From Bacillus sp. 103mf (GTDB lineage: Bacteria; Bacillota; Bacilli; Bacillales; Bacillaceae_G), in the NCBI RefSeq assembly GCF_900116295.1, contig NZ_FPAF01000002.1:1-64000 (forward strand): a stretch of 64,000 nucleotides of DNA, given 5' to 3'. Position numbers and translations under genes: made by a program. The notes below the pieces were generated by a model, which was not told the DNA's origin, searched no databases, and worked only from the letters and a program-made list of their open reading frames with translations. Of this stretch, positions 57,131-64,000 are shown piece after piece (positions within the stretch are counted from its first letter, which is position 1; every line of letters begins with the position of its first letter).

Positions 57131-57580
57131 ATGAAAGTATTATCATCTATCCGCTTTTGGATTATTCTCATGTCATGTATAACATTATGTTTTGCACTCT
57201 TTTTAATTGGAGAATACAATAAACCAAAAGCAGCCTCAAATGACGATGCCATTCCTTATCACATTCTATATATAAGCCAAAACCATGTGCCATTACCGCA
57301 TACCGGACAAAAAGAAAAAGTTGTTTTAAAGGGGATGGTGATTACTGATGCCACTTCCTATAAACAATTAGAAACAATTGCAAAACATATAAAGGAAAAA
57401 TATGCACATGCAAACCTCGACTCTATTGAACTAACAGTCCATAATAAAAATAACGGCCAATATGAAGACCTTGCTTATGAACCAATTGCTAAAGGAAATA
57501 TTGTCATCTCTTATACAACATTAGCCAAAGCTGAGCATAGTATGTATACAAATATAAATATTCAACTCAACAAGCACTCT
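57131..57580 (+). CDS. Membrane-anchored exported protein of unknown function
   Basis: This encodes a protein of about 149-152 residues with one N-terminal transmembrane segment (about 8-28) and an extracytoplasmic remainder. Family unknown. The stop is at 57581-57583. The ATG at 57131 is 6 nt after GAGGGTGA; the ATG at 57125 is also possible. A terminator directly after the gene marks a single-gene unit. Confidence 0.7.
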
Positions 57581-57605
57581 TAATCTAAAAGAGTGCTTGT
57601 TTTTA
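57570..57605 (+). terminator. Terminator after the small exported-protein gene
   Basis: ACAAGCACTCTT / AAGAGTGCTTGTTTTT; the stem starts in the last codons. Confidence 0.88.
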
Positions 57606-57724
57606 TGCATATGCACATTTTTTATAAATTAGTCAAGTATCCTAGGTCTTGTCCTGTAAAGATGAATATCATATAACGACAAATGATTTAAAGAGAAAGA
57701 ATTTCCATTAAGGGGGAACTATGT

Positions 57725-58384
57725 ATGATGTATCCATATAATCATTCGTATTATTTTGCTCGAAATATATCGAAAAATTTAAAAGATTTAATCGGTACAA
57801 ACGTACGTATTAATTTAGGAGGGCCCGAAAAAGGAGAGGGGACCTTATTAAAAATTCAAAGCGACTTTTGTGTCTTACAGTCTGACGATGGTGTTGTTTA
57901 CTATCCATTACATCATATTAACGGATTTGCCGAACAATCTTCAGATGAGTCAGAAGAATCTGACGAAAACGAACAAAATGATAATCAAAATAAAGAAAAT
58001 GAAGAACCTATCATTGTAGGGGGTAACTATTTTGGAAGTGTTATTGACCGTTTAAAAGGAGAAACAATTCAATTAAATCGCGGCCCGAAAAAAGTAGAAG
58101 GAATTGTTGCAGGCCGTACTAGAGGTCATATTCTCCTTGATATTGATGGTCAAATTACGTATGTACCAATGTTCCATGTTCAAAGCATGTGCTGGAATTA
58201 TAATAATAGTAATGATAGTAATGACAGTAATGACAGTAATGACAGTAATGACAAGAACAAGAACAAAAATAATAATAAAAACAACGCTAATAACAATGAT
58301 GATAATGAATCACGTAACCAAAAGCGTGATAAAGATAAATGTAAAACAAAAAGATGTAAACGTTGTGGTAAACGTCGTTACTAA
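57725..58384 (+). CDS. CotB-like spore coat protein with two repeated domains
   Basis: This encodes a 219-residue protein. Two copies of a ~55-residue beta-rich domain occur (residues about 15-68, LIGTNVRINLGGPEKGEGTLLKI, and 100-155, LKGETIQLNRGPKKVEGIVAG). An acidic linker separates them. The tail has five SND repeats, then an Asn/Lys-rich and Arg/Cys-rich end (CKTKRCKRCGKRRY). This matches the layout of CotB-type outer coat proteins of Bacillus. The neighbouring genes do not confirm it. GGGGGA precedes the ATG; a second ATG lies at 57728. Confidence 0.8.
   Translation: MMYPYNHSYYFARNISKNLKDLIGTNVRINLGGPEKGEGTLLKIQSDFCVLQSDDGVVYYPLHHINGFAEQSSDESEESDENEQNDNQNKENEEPIIVGGNYFGSVIDRLKGETIQLNRGPKKVEGIVAGRTRGHILLDIDGQITYVPMFHVQSMCWNYNNSNDSNDSNDSNDSNDKNKNKNNNKNNANNNDDNESRNQKRDKDKCKTKRCKRCGKRRY
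58208..58252 (+). repeat. 9-bp tandem repeat inside the coat protein gene
   Basis: Five head-to-tail 9-bp units (AGTAATGAY) encode Ser-Asn-Asp five times. Unit number can change without shifting the reading frame. Confidence 0.95.
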
Positions 58385-58423
58385 AATAATAACGTTTCCC
58401 GTGCTAACAGTCTAAAATACATG

Positions 58424-58456
58424 TAGATCCCAGATTATTTTATAATCTGGGATCTA
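58424..58456. terminator. Bidirectional terminator
   Basis: TAGATCCCAGATTA / TAATCTGGGATCTA, perfect 14-bp stem between the convergent coat and PBP genes. Confidence 0.88.
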
Positions 58457-58460
58457 CTTC

Positions 58461-60494
58461 TTAAAAGGATGAAAACCATTCTTTTATTTTATCCATCAAG
58501 CTCCCTTTTTGTTCGTTTCCTTGTTTTTCTTCTTGTCTTTTTTTCTCTTCTTTTCGCTTCATTTCTTCTTCAATTGTTTGTAGCTGTTTTGTATACTCTG
58601 CTTCTGGTATAAGAGACAAATCAAAGTTTTTTTGAATTGGCTTTCCAATTGCTTTATTCATAATATCGCGAAACATCGTTGTCGTTATTTGACTACCAGC
58701 AGGAATAAAATGTTCATTATCTGTTTTATCGTAACCAACCCAAATAGATGCAAGTAATTCTGGTGTATAGCCAACAAACCATGAATCTTTTGCGCCATTA
58801 TTTGATTCATCTGCTAGTTGTGTTGTACCTGTTTTTCCAGCAATCTCTACATCATTAAGTTTCGCTTTTTTACCAGTTCCTTTCTCTACAACTCCTTTTA
58901 ATAGATATGTCATTTTTTGAGCCGTTTTTTCATCTGTAACACGAATTTCTTTTTTATACCATTTTCCTACTGTATTCCGTTCCCCATCTTGAATTTCCCG
59001 AATCGCATGTGCTTCCATTTGAACACCATCATTTGCAAATGTTGCGTACGCTTGTGCCATAACAAGGGGAGATGTGCCTTCACTCATCCCTCCTAGTGCT
59101 AACGCATACGATTGGTCATTTTCTTGCAGTGGAATACCAAAACGTTCTAAAGACTTCAATCCTTTTTCTAAACCAATTTGTTTTAATAGCCAAACTGCTG
59201 GTACATTATAAGAATTAGCAATTGCCTCATACATCGTCACATTACCATGATATACATTCCCACTATTTTTCGGTTTATAATCATTAATTTCAAGCGGTTC
59301 ATCTTTTAATACATCATAAACCTCATATCCTTGTTCTAATGCCGGTGTATACACCGCTAATGGTTTTAATGTAGAACCTGGCTGCCGTTTTAATTGCACC
59401 GCATGATTAAACTGTAAGAATTGATACGGTCCTCTCCCGCCTACAAGGGCTGGAATACCACCTGTTTTGGGATTCATAAGCACAACACCTGTTTGCATAA
59501 TCTGATCAGAAGTAGTCTTTGGAAAATAATGATCATTATTCACAGCATCTTCTGCAACTTCTTGCATTTTTGGATTTAATTCCGTGTAAATATGATAACC
59601 GCCTGATAAAATTTCATTTTGTGTCAATTTATATTTATTCATTGCCTCTCGAACAATATAATCAACATATTGAGAGTACTTTCCTTTATATTTATCTTCA
59701 ATACCTCTGCGGAGTGAAAGCCCTTCATCTTTTGCTTTTTGATATTGCTTCTCTGTAATATAACCTTGTTCCTTCATTAATGAGAGAACAACATTTCTTC
59801 TTTCAATCGACTTATTAAAGTCTTTAAAAGGTGAGTACGTAGAAGGTGCTTTAATTAATCCAGCTAAAGTAGCAGCTTCGGGAATCGTCAATTCCTTTAC
59901 TTCTTTGTCAAAATATGTTTTTGCCGCCTTTTTAATCCCCCAAGCTCCTTCTCCAAAATAAATTTGATTCAAATACATTTCTATAATTTCATCTTTTGTA
60001 TATGTTCGTTCAATTTTCTTTGCAATAAAATACTCTTTGAATTTTCGGGAAAATGTCCGATCCTGTGTTAAAAATACGTTTTTAGCTAGCTGCTGTGTAA
60101 TTGTACTTCCTCCAGCAACAACTTCTCCTGCTGTTATATTTTTAACAAGCGCATGAAAAATTCCGCTATAATAAACGCCGCGGTGCTCATAAAATTTTTT
60201 ATCTTCTACTGCAACAACAGCTTCGATCATAACATTTGGAATGTCTTTCCGTTTAATTCCCTCCGTTTTCGAAGAAGACAATGTTGCCGCTACTTCCTTG
60301 TTTGCATCATAAATAACTGTTGGCTGAGGTACTGCTTGTTTTAATGCCGAAATATCTTGGACTGTGATCATAATATTCACAAAGATAAACAAGAATAAGA
60401 AAAAAAAGCCTATCGTTAACAATGCGATTCGCAATTTTTTTCTTCTTTTGAACCACTCCCGTATCTTTTGTAAATGAGTGCTGCTGAACTTCAT
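58461..60494 (-). CDS. Class A penicillin-binding protein (transglycosylase/transpeptidase)
   Basis: This encodes a 677-residue bifunctional peptidoglycan synthase: a basic cytoplasmic start, one transmembrane helix (about 23-45), a GT51 glycosyltransferase domain (about 60-230: EDKKFYEHRGV, GGSTITQQLAKN, RTYTKDEIIEMYLNQIYFG) and a transpeptidase domain with SxxK in PGSTLKPL, SYN, and KTG in AGKTGTTQ. The tail is K/E/Q-rich. Length suggests the PbpF/PbpG group, often expressed in spores, but I cannot assign the paralogue. Confidence 0.93.
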   Translation of the reverse strand: MKFSSTHLQKIREWFKRRKKLRIALLTIGFFFLFLFIFVNIMITVQDISALKQAVPQPTVIYDANKEVAATLSSSKTEGIKRKDIPNVMIEAVVAVEDKKFYEHRGVYYSGIFHALVKNITAGEVVAGGSTITQQLAKNVFLTQDRTFSRKFKEYFIAKKIERTYTKDEIIEMYLNQIYFGEGAWGIKKAAKTYFDKEVKELTIPEAATLAGLIKAPSTYSPFKDFNKSIERRNVVLSLMKEQGYITEKQYQKAKDEGLSLRRGIEDKYKGKYSQYVDYIVREAMNKYKLTQNEILSGGYHIYTELNPKMQEVAEDAVNNDHYFPKTTSDQIMQTGVVLMNPKTGGIPALVGGRGPYQFLQFNHAVQLKRQPGSTLKPLAVYTPALEQGYEVYDVLKDEPLEINDYKPKNSGNVYHGNVTMYEAIANSYNVPAVWLLKQIGLEKGLKSLERFGIPLQENDQSYALALGGMSEGTSPLVMAQAYATFANDGVQMEAHAIREIQDGERNTVGKWYKKEIRVTDEKTAQKMTYLLKGVVEKGTGKKAKLNDVEIAGKTGTTQLADESNNGAKDSWFVGYTPELLASIWVGYDKTDNEHFIPAGSQITTTMFRDIMNKAIGKPIQKNFDLSLIPEAEYTKQLQTIEEEMKRKEEKKRQEEKQGNEQKGSLMDKIKEWFSSF

Positions 60495-60799
60495 TCATTC
60501 ACTTCCTCTATCTTGCTTTCAAATGTATATATGTACCGTTATACCTTTACAAATTTTCCATGATACCGCTATAATTCGTCAAGTGTAAGCTCTCTTTATT
60601 AGTCATACTTTTTATAAGAAAAGGGCATTCTATACATGAGAGCATCACTATTTTTTGTTAATATTGCTAATTTTTCAATATGTCTAATGTTAAGTTTTTG
60701 TAAACTTTTCGATAAAATGTTTTAAAAAACGACAGCTTTTTGATAGAATGAACTAGCCAATATGCTTTACATAACTATTTTTTTGGTGGGGGTAACAAT
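60495..60799. other. Divergent intergenic region PBP-phosphate transport
   Basis: This 305-bp AT-rich stretch contains the promoters for both flanking units. A GATAGAATG sequence near 60742 is a weak -10 candidate for the plus-strand unit. No repeat or gene was seen. Confidence 0.4.
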
Positions 60800-61420
60800 A
60801 TGGTTTTTAAATCTAAAAAAGATAAATTTTCAGAAATGTTAACGAGTATTTCCGAAAATTTAAAAGAAGGCGCTCAATTTTTTGTGGAGTACAAGCTTAA
60901 AAACGCAAGTGATTTAAAAGAATTCTCCATGCGCATGAAAGAATATGAGTCAAAAGGCGACTCATTTATTCATGAAATTATTATGGAATTAAACAAAGCG
61001 TTTATTACTCCAATTGAACGTGAAGACATTTTGCAACTTGCAATGAGTATGGATGATGTATTGGACGGGTTAGATCATAGTGCTGGTCTATTTGAGATGT
61101 ATTCTATTACAGAAGCAGATGAGTACATGATTAAGTTCGTTGATGCAATTAACCAATGTGCAATTGAAATTGCAGCATCTATTGAATTGATGTCTAATAA
61201 AAAGTTGCTTGATATTCGTACAAACGCAATTAAAATTAAAGATTACGAATCAAGATGTGATGATATTCGTAGACATGCGATTAAACATTTGTTCTCTCGT
61301 GAAAAAGATCCAATTAAGATTATTCAATACAAAGAAATTTACGAAGAACTAGAAGAAGTTGCTGACAGCTGCCAAAGCGTAGCAAATGTTTTAGAAACAA
61401 TTATTATGAAGAACGCATAA
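60800..61420 (+). CDS. DUF47 (PhoU-like) accessory protein of Pit transporter
   Basis: This encodes a 206-residue all-helical protein of the DUF47/PhoU-like family. Members sit beside Pit phosphate transporters and modulate them. Charged helix segments include FSMRMKEYESKGDSFIHEI and DYESRCDDIRRHAIKHLF, with the family's acidic metal-binding ExxxD repeats. It is 11 bp upstream of pit with GGTGGGGG as ribosome site. Confidence 0.92.
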   Translation: MVFKSKKDKFSEMLTSISENLKEGAQFFVEYKLKNASDLKEFSMRMKEYESKGDSFIHEIIMELNKAFITPIEREDILQLAMSMDDVLDGLDHSAGLFEMYSITEADEYMIKFVDAINQCAIEIAASIELMSNKKLLDIRTNAIKIKDYESRCDDIRRHAIKHLFSREKDPIKIIQYKEIYEELEEVADSCQSVANVLETIIMKNA

Positions 61421-61431
61421 GGAGTTTGATC

Positions 61432-62430
61432 ATGGATACACTCTTGATTTTAACCGTTTTAGTTGTCATTTGTGCTTTAGCTTTCGACTTTATTAACGGA
61501 TTCCATGATACAGCAAATGCAATCGCAACAGCTGTTTCAACAAAGGCTTTAAAGCCAAGGCAAGCTATTCTTATGGCATCTATTATGAACTTTTTAGGTG
61601 CAATGACATTTACGGGTGTAGCAAAGACGATTACAAAGGATATTGTTGATCCATTTACATTACCAAATGGTAGTCTCGTTATTTTAGCAGCGCTACTTGC
61701 TGCCATCGCATGGAACTTAATTACTTGGTACTATGGAATTCCAAGTAGTTCATCTCATGCAATTATCGGTGCTATTGCTGGGGCAGCTATCGCTGCTGCT
61801 GGTATACATTCATTAAACTATAAAGGTTTCATTAAAATTATTGAAGCCTTAATTACTTCACCAATTATCGCTTTCGTCATTGGTTACATCGTATATAGTA
61901 TTTTTAAAGTCGTCTTTAAGAACTTTAACCTAACGAAAACAAACAAAAATTTCCGTTTATTCCAGGTGTTCACAGCTGCAATGCAAGCTTACACACATGG
62001 CACAAACGATGCTCAAAAAGCGATGGGTATTATTACAATGGCACTTATTGCAAATAATTATCACACTTCAACAGATATCCCTTTTTGGGTCCAACTCGCG
62101 TGTGCAACCGCAATGGGGCTAGGTACTTCTGTTGGTGGGTGGAAAATTATTAAGACCGTTGGTGGGCAGATTATGAAAATTCGCCCTGTAAATGGCGTAG
62201 CTGCTGATTTATCATCATCACTTGTTATTTTCGGCGCAACTTTCATTCATTTACCAGTAAGTACAACCCACGTTATTTCATCTTCTATTTTAGGTGTAGG
62301 TGCTTCACATCGCGTAAAAGGTGTAAAATGGGGAACAGCAAAACGCATGTTAATTACATGGGTTATCACACTTCCTATTTCAGCTTCATTAGCTGCTTTA
62401 TGCTATTACGTATTAAATCTTATTTTCTAA
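61432..62430 (+). CDS. pit: Low-affinity inorganic phosphate transporter Pit
   Basis: This encodes a 332-residue membrane protein with about ten helices that takes up phosphate with protons or cations. It carries the family's two signature repeats: GFHDTANAIATAVSTKAL (about 23-40) and THGTNDAQKAMGIITMAL (about 188-205), plus PSSSSHAIIGAIAGAA and PVSTTHVISSSI. I chose the ATG at 61432, 7 nt after GGAG; TTG at 61426 is unlikely. Confidence 0.95.
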   Translation: MDTLLILTVLVVICALAFDFINGFHDTANAIATAVSTKALKPRQAILMASIMNFLGAMTFTGVAKTITKDIVDPFTLPNGSLVILAALLAAIAWNLITWYYGIPSSSSHAIIGAIAGAAIAAAGIHSLNYKGFIKIIEALITSPIIAFVIGYIVYSIFKVVFKNFNLTKTNKNFRLFQVFTAAMQAYTHGTNDAQKAMGIITMALIANNYHTSTDIPFWVQLACATAMGLGTSVGGWKIIKTVGGQIMKIRPVNGVAADLSSSLVIFGATFIHLPVSTTHVISSSILGVGASHRVKGVKWGTAKRMLITWVITLPISASLAALCYYVLNLIF

Positions 62431-62466
62431 AAAAAGTCGTCTTCTACATAAGAAGACGACTTTTTT
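62429..62466 (+). terminator. Terminator after pit
   Basis: AAAAAAGTCGTCTTC / GAAGACGACTTTTTT, perfect 15-bp stem starting at the stop codon. Confidence 0.92.
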
Positions 62467-62541
62467 GTGAATACACATCATTCTCATTCAAAACGTTGTA
62501 TAATGAATGATGTATTTGCTACAAAAGAGGAGATGTTACAG

Positions 62542-63342
62542 TTGGAATATATTATGCTACTACTTGTTGGATTATTAGCAGGTACGATTGGAAGTCTAGT
62601 TGGTCTTGGTGGCGGAATCATTATTGTTCCATTACTAATTGGATTACATAGCCTTTCCCCACAATTAGCCGTCGGTACTTCAATTGTTACTGTCGTATTT
62701 ACAGGTTTGGCTTCTACCCTTACTTATATGAGGCATAAACGAGTGGATTACAAAAGTGGTCTTATTTTATTTATTGGGAGTGGCCCTGGAGGAATCATCG
62801 GATCATGGGCAAATAAATTTTTAAATCAAGAATCTTTTTCTTTATATTTTGGAGTCTTTCTTATTTTCGTATCTATTTTACTAATGCTACGGCATAAACT
62901 GAAACCCATCTCTCTTTCAAGTAGTTCTGTTGTGAAACGTTCCTTTACAAATTCAGAAGGAGAAATCATAACCTACCAGTTTCCACCTTTTCTTGCTATC
63001 ATTATTTCATTTGGTGTAGGTTTTATTTCTGGGTTATTCGGGATTGGTGGAGGTGCCTTATTAGTTCCAGCAATGATGCTTCTTTTTGCTTTTCCGGCAC
63101 AAATCGCCGTTGCGACATCTATGTTTATTGTTCTTTTATCTGCAATTGTAAATTCAGCAACTCATATCTCCCTTGGGAATGTTAGTTGGGTCTATGCCCT
63201 TGTTTTAATCCCTGGGGCATGGATTGGCGGAAAATTGGGAGCTTATATTAATACAAAATTAAGCGGTAATGTCATTATCAATTTATTACGCATTACCTTA
63301 ATTATTCTCGGCACACGCTTAATTATTAGTTCCATTTTATAA
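62542..63342 (+). CDS. TauE/SafE-family membrane exporter
   Basis: This encodes a 266-residue protein with about eight transmembrane helices and the duplicated family motif: GSLVGLGGGIIIVPLL (about 15-30) and GLFGIGGGALLVPAM (about 175-190). Relatives export sulfite, sulfoacetate or related anions; the substrate here cannot be told. I chose the TTG at 62542, 9 nt after AGGAG; the longer frame to 62467 begins inside the pit terminator. Confidence 0.88.
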   Translation: MEYIMLLLVGLLAGTIGSLVGLGGGIIIVPLLIGLHSLSPQLAVGTSIVTVVFTGLASTLTYMRHKRVDYKSGLILFIGSGPGGIIGSWANKFLNQESFSLYFGVFLIFVSILLMLRHKLKPISLSSSSVVKRSFTNSEGEIITYQFPPFLAIIISFGVGFISGLFGIGGGALLVPAMMLLFAFPAQIAVATSMFIVLLSAIVNSATHISLGNVSWVYALVLIPGAWIGGKLGAYINTKLSGNVIINLLRITLIILGTRLIISSIL

Positions 63343-63373
63343 CGCATTCTTTTTTTAGAATGCGTTTCTTTAT
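63341..63373 (+). terminator. Terminator after the TauE-family gene
   Basis: AACGCATTCT / AGAATGCGTT with T-rich loop and trailing T run. Confidence 0.85.
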
Positions 63374-63462
63374 ATACATGTATAAAAAAACACTCCTAAA
63401 ATAATACATAATACTGAGCAGGCACATAATAAAATAAAGTTAGAAATATGTAAATTCTCCAA
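63370..63462 (-). CDS. Possible 30-residue membrane peptide
   Basis: This encodes a very short hydrophobic peptide (MENLHISNFILLCACSVLCI at the N-terminus) with a single membrane segment. The TTG start at 63462 has AGGAG 8 nt upstream. The longer open frame to 63558 crosses a family 2 fragment and is less likely. The peptide is unsupported by any family and could be chance. Confidence 0.35.
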   Translation of the reverse strand: MENLHISNFILLCACSVLCIILGVFFYTCI

Positions 63463-63499
63463 AATAATCACTCCTATGTTTGTTGCATCTTTTTCACTT

Positions 63500-63560
63500 G
63501 ATCCCGCTCTAACGTACAGTAAGACTCCTACCGATATAGGTAAAAATGAATCTTCCATAA
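63500..63560. repeat. Family 2 repeat fragment
   Basis: CCCGCTCTAACGTACAGTAAGACTCCTACC...CTTCCATAA keeps the start and end of the family, with the middle deleted. Confidence 0.55.
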
Positions 63561-63721
63561 GAGCTTCATTGGTTCAACTAATGAAAAATCCCTATTTACT
63601 TTATCATACCGAAAAAACATAACATATACATTTACAATGCCCTAACAATATAGAAATAAGTGTTACAAATCCTATGTAATTATTACATTATATATACAAT
63701 CTCATTGTTTTTATATTTATA

Positions 63722-63918
63722 AATATATTCAATTTAATTTTTCAACATATAAGTAGCGGCTATGTAAAATACAACATGGCCGCTACTTGCTTTTTCCTTT
63801 TGTTTTAATCTTTGCATGTGCTAGGAAAAGGCCCTGACCGTTTTCTATGCGTGGCCAGTTGCTCTCGCCCACCTAAAAAGAGAGGAGGCTTTATGTCGTT
63901 TTTTAACTTGTAAATATA
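63722..63918. repeat. Family 1 intergenic repeat, full length
   Basis: Same orientation as the 5091 copy: CAATTTAATTTTTCAACATATAAG, TTTGCATGTGCTAGGAAAAGGCCCTGACCG, CTATGCGTGGCCAGTTGCTCTCGCCCACC, and TTATGTCGTTTTTTAACTTG. The rest of 63560-64000 has no other gene besides the edge fragment listed. Confidence 0.85.
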
Positions 63919-63920
63919 AA

Positions 63921-63973
63921 ACAATCCAATAAATGCTTCTCTCATAAATGAAAAGCAGCATTTATTGGATTGT
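63921..63973 (-). terminator. Terminator near the right edge
   Basis: ACAATCCAATAAATGCT / AGCATTTATTGGATTGT, perfect 17-bp stem. The minus strand continues with TTTTATATTT, so it would end a minus-strand gene lying beyond 64000. Confidence 0.7.
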
Positions 63974-64000
63974 TAAAAATTCCATTAGTGTACAAGCGAC
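63962..64000 (-). CDS. Possible C-terminal end of a gene beyond the window
   Basis: A minus-strand frame is open from the window edge for 12 codons (...LMEFLTIQ) and stops at 63962-63964 inside the terminator stem, the same arrangement as at the ends of cmk and the superoxide dismutase gene. Too short to identify. Confidence 0.35.
   Translation of the reverse strand, partial: VACTLMEFLTIQ

Noticed and set aside
58208-58252. Possible CRISPR array
   Set aside because: The units are contiguous 9-mers without spacers and lie inside a coding frame.
58104-58415. Open frame in the +1 frame of the coat protein gene
   Set aside because: The Ile/Met/Val tandem pattern is the 9-bp repeat read out of frame; there is no ribosome site.
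63370-63558. 62-codon membrane protein
   Set aside because: The upstream half of the frame is family 2 repeat sequence; only the shorter TTG-initiated form was kept, at low confidence.

Overview
The window is low-GC chromosomal DNA of a spore-forming Bacillus, almost certainly a member of the Bacillus cereus group. Evidence is the gene order (spoVIF-gpsA-der-seaA-yphA, cmk-ypfD-fni, gudB-mecB-ypbG/E/D-recQ-ypbB-fer, resABC/resDE, rluB-spmB-spmA-dacB), the spore genes, the MprF and extended superoxide dismutase, and many dispersed intergenic repeats of the bcr type known from this group. No rRNA, tRNA, prophage, insertion sequence with a transposase, or CRISPR array was seen. The species is not resolved.

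Layout. 0.2-5.1 kb: GTPase Der, glycerol-3-phosphate dehydrogenase and sporulation genes. 5.3-10.6 kb: a four-gene unit encoding an ABC-2 exporter and a large MalT/LAL-type LuxR regulator, the first accessory-looking segment. 11-14.5 kb: isopentenyl-PP isomerase, an S1-like protein, CMP kinase and the short gene ypfB. 14.7-20.6 kb: asparaginase, bacillithiol-disulfide reductase, an amidase, two small unknown membrane proteins, glutamate dehydrogenase (two cre-like sites) and MecB. 20.7-27 kb: a cobalamin-domain MerR regulator, the ypb genes, RecQ and a ferredoxin with a Fur-like operator. 27-30.7 kb: an FMN riboswitch controlling the riboflavin transporter RibU, an M23/LysM protein and a cobalamin adenosyltransferase. 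31-37.3 kb: ResDE and the ResABC system II cytochrome c maturation genes. 37.7-42.7 kb: RluB, the SpmB-SpmA-DacB spore-cortex operon with a sigma-E promoter, an extended Mn/Fe superoxide dismutase with a sigma-E-like promoter, and YpuI. 43.3-51.2 kb: MprF, a membrane-anchored beta-sandwich protein, DeoD, a histidine kinase without a neighbouring regulator, a minimal tyrosine recombinase and a ribbon-helix-helix-like protein. 51.3-55.5 kb: two lipoprotein genes downstream of a promoter with a perfect Fur box. 55.8-63.5 kb: DUF72, small membrane protein, CotB-like coat protein, class A PBP, DUF47-Pit phosphate transport and a TauE-family exporter.

The best candidate for an undescribed system is the 51.3-55.5 kb pair: a 686-residue lipoprotein of unknown family and a lipoprotein fusing a YVTN beta-propeller to a diheme cytochrome c peroxidase/MauG-like domain (two CXXCH motifs). 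The first gene has a clear SigA promoter, a 15/15 Fur operator just downstream of it and a second Fur-like operator further upstream, so the pair should be made when iron is scarce. ResA, ResB and ResC in the same window would be the machinery for attaching its hemes. By analogy with MauG- and MbnH-type diheme enzymes that oxidise a partner protein, the unknown lipoprotein may be its substrate or partner; this is inference.

At least twelve copies or fragments of one ~200-bp repeat family (family 1) and about eight of a second hairpin-rich family (family 2) fill most longer intergenic regions. Some copies are chimeric: a separate module replaces the same segment in three family 1 copies, and one family 2 element lies inside a family 1 element.
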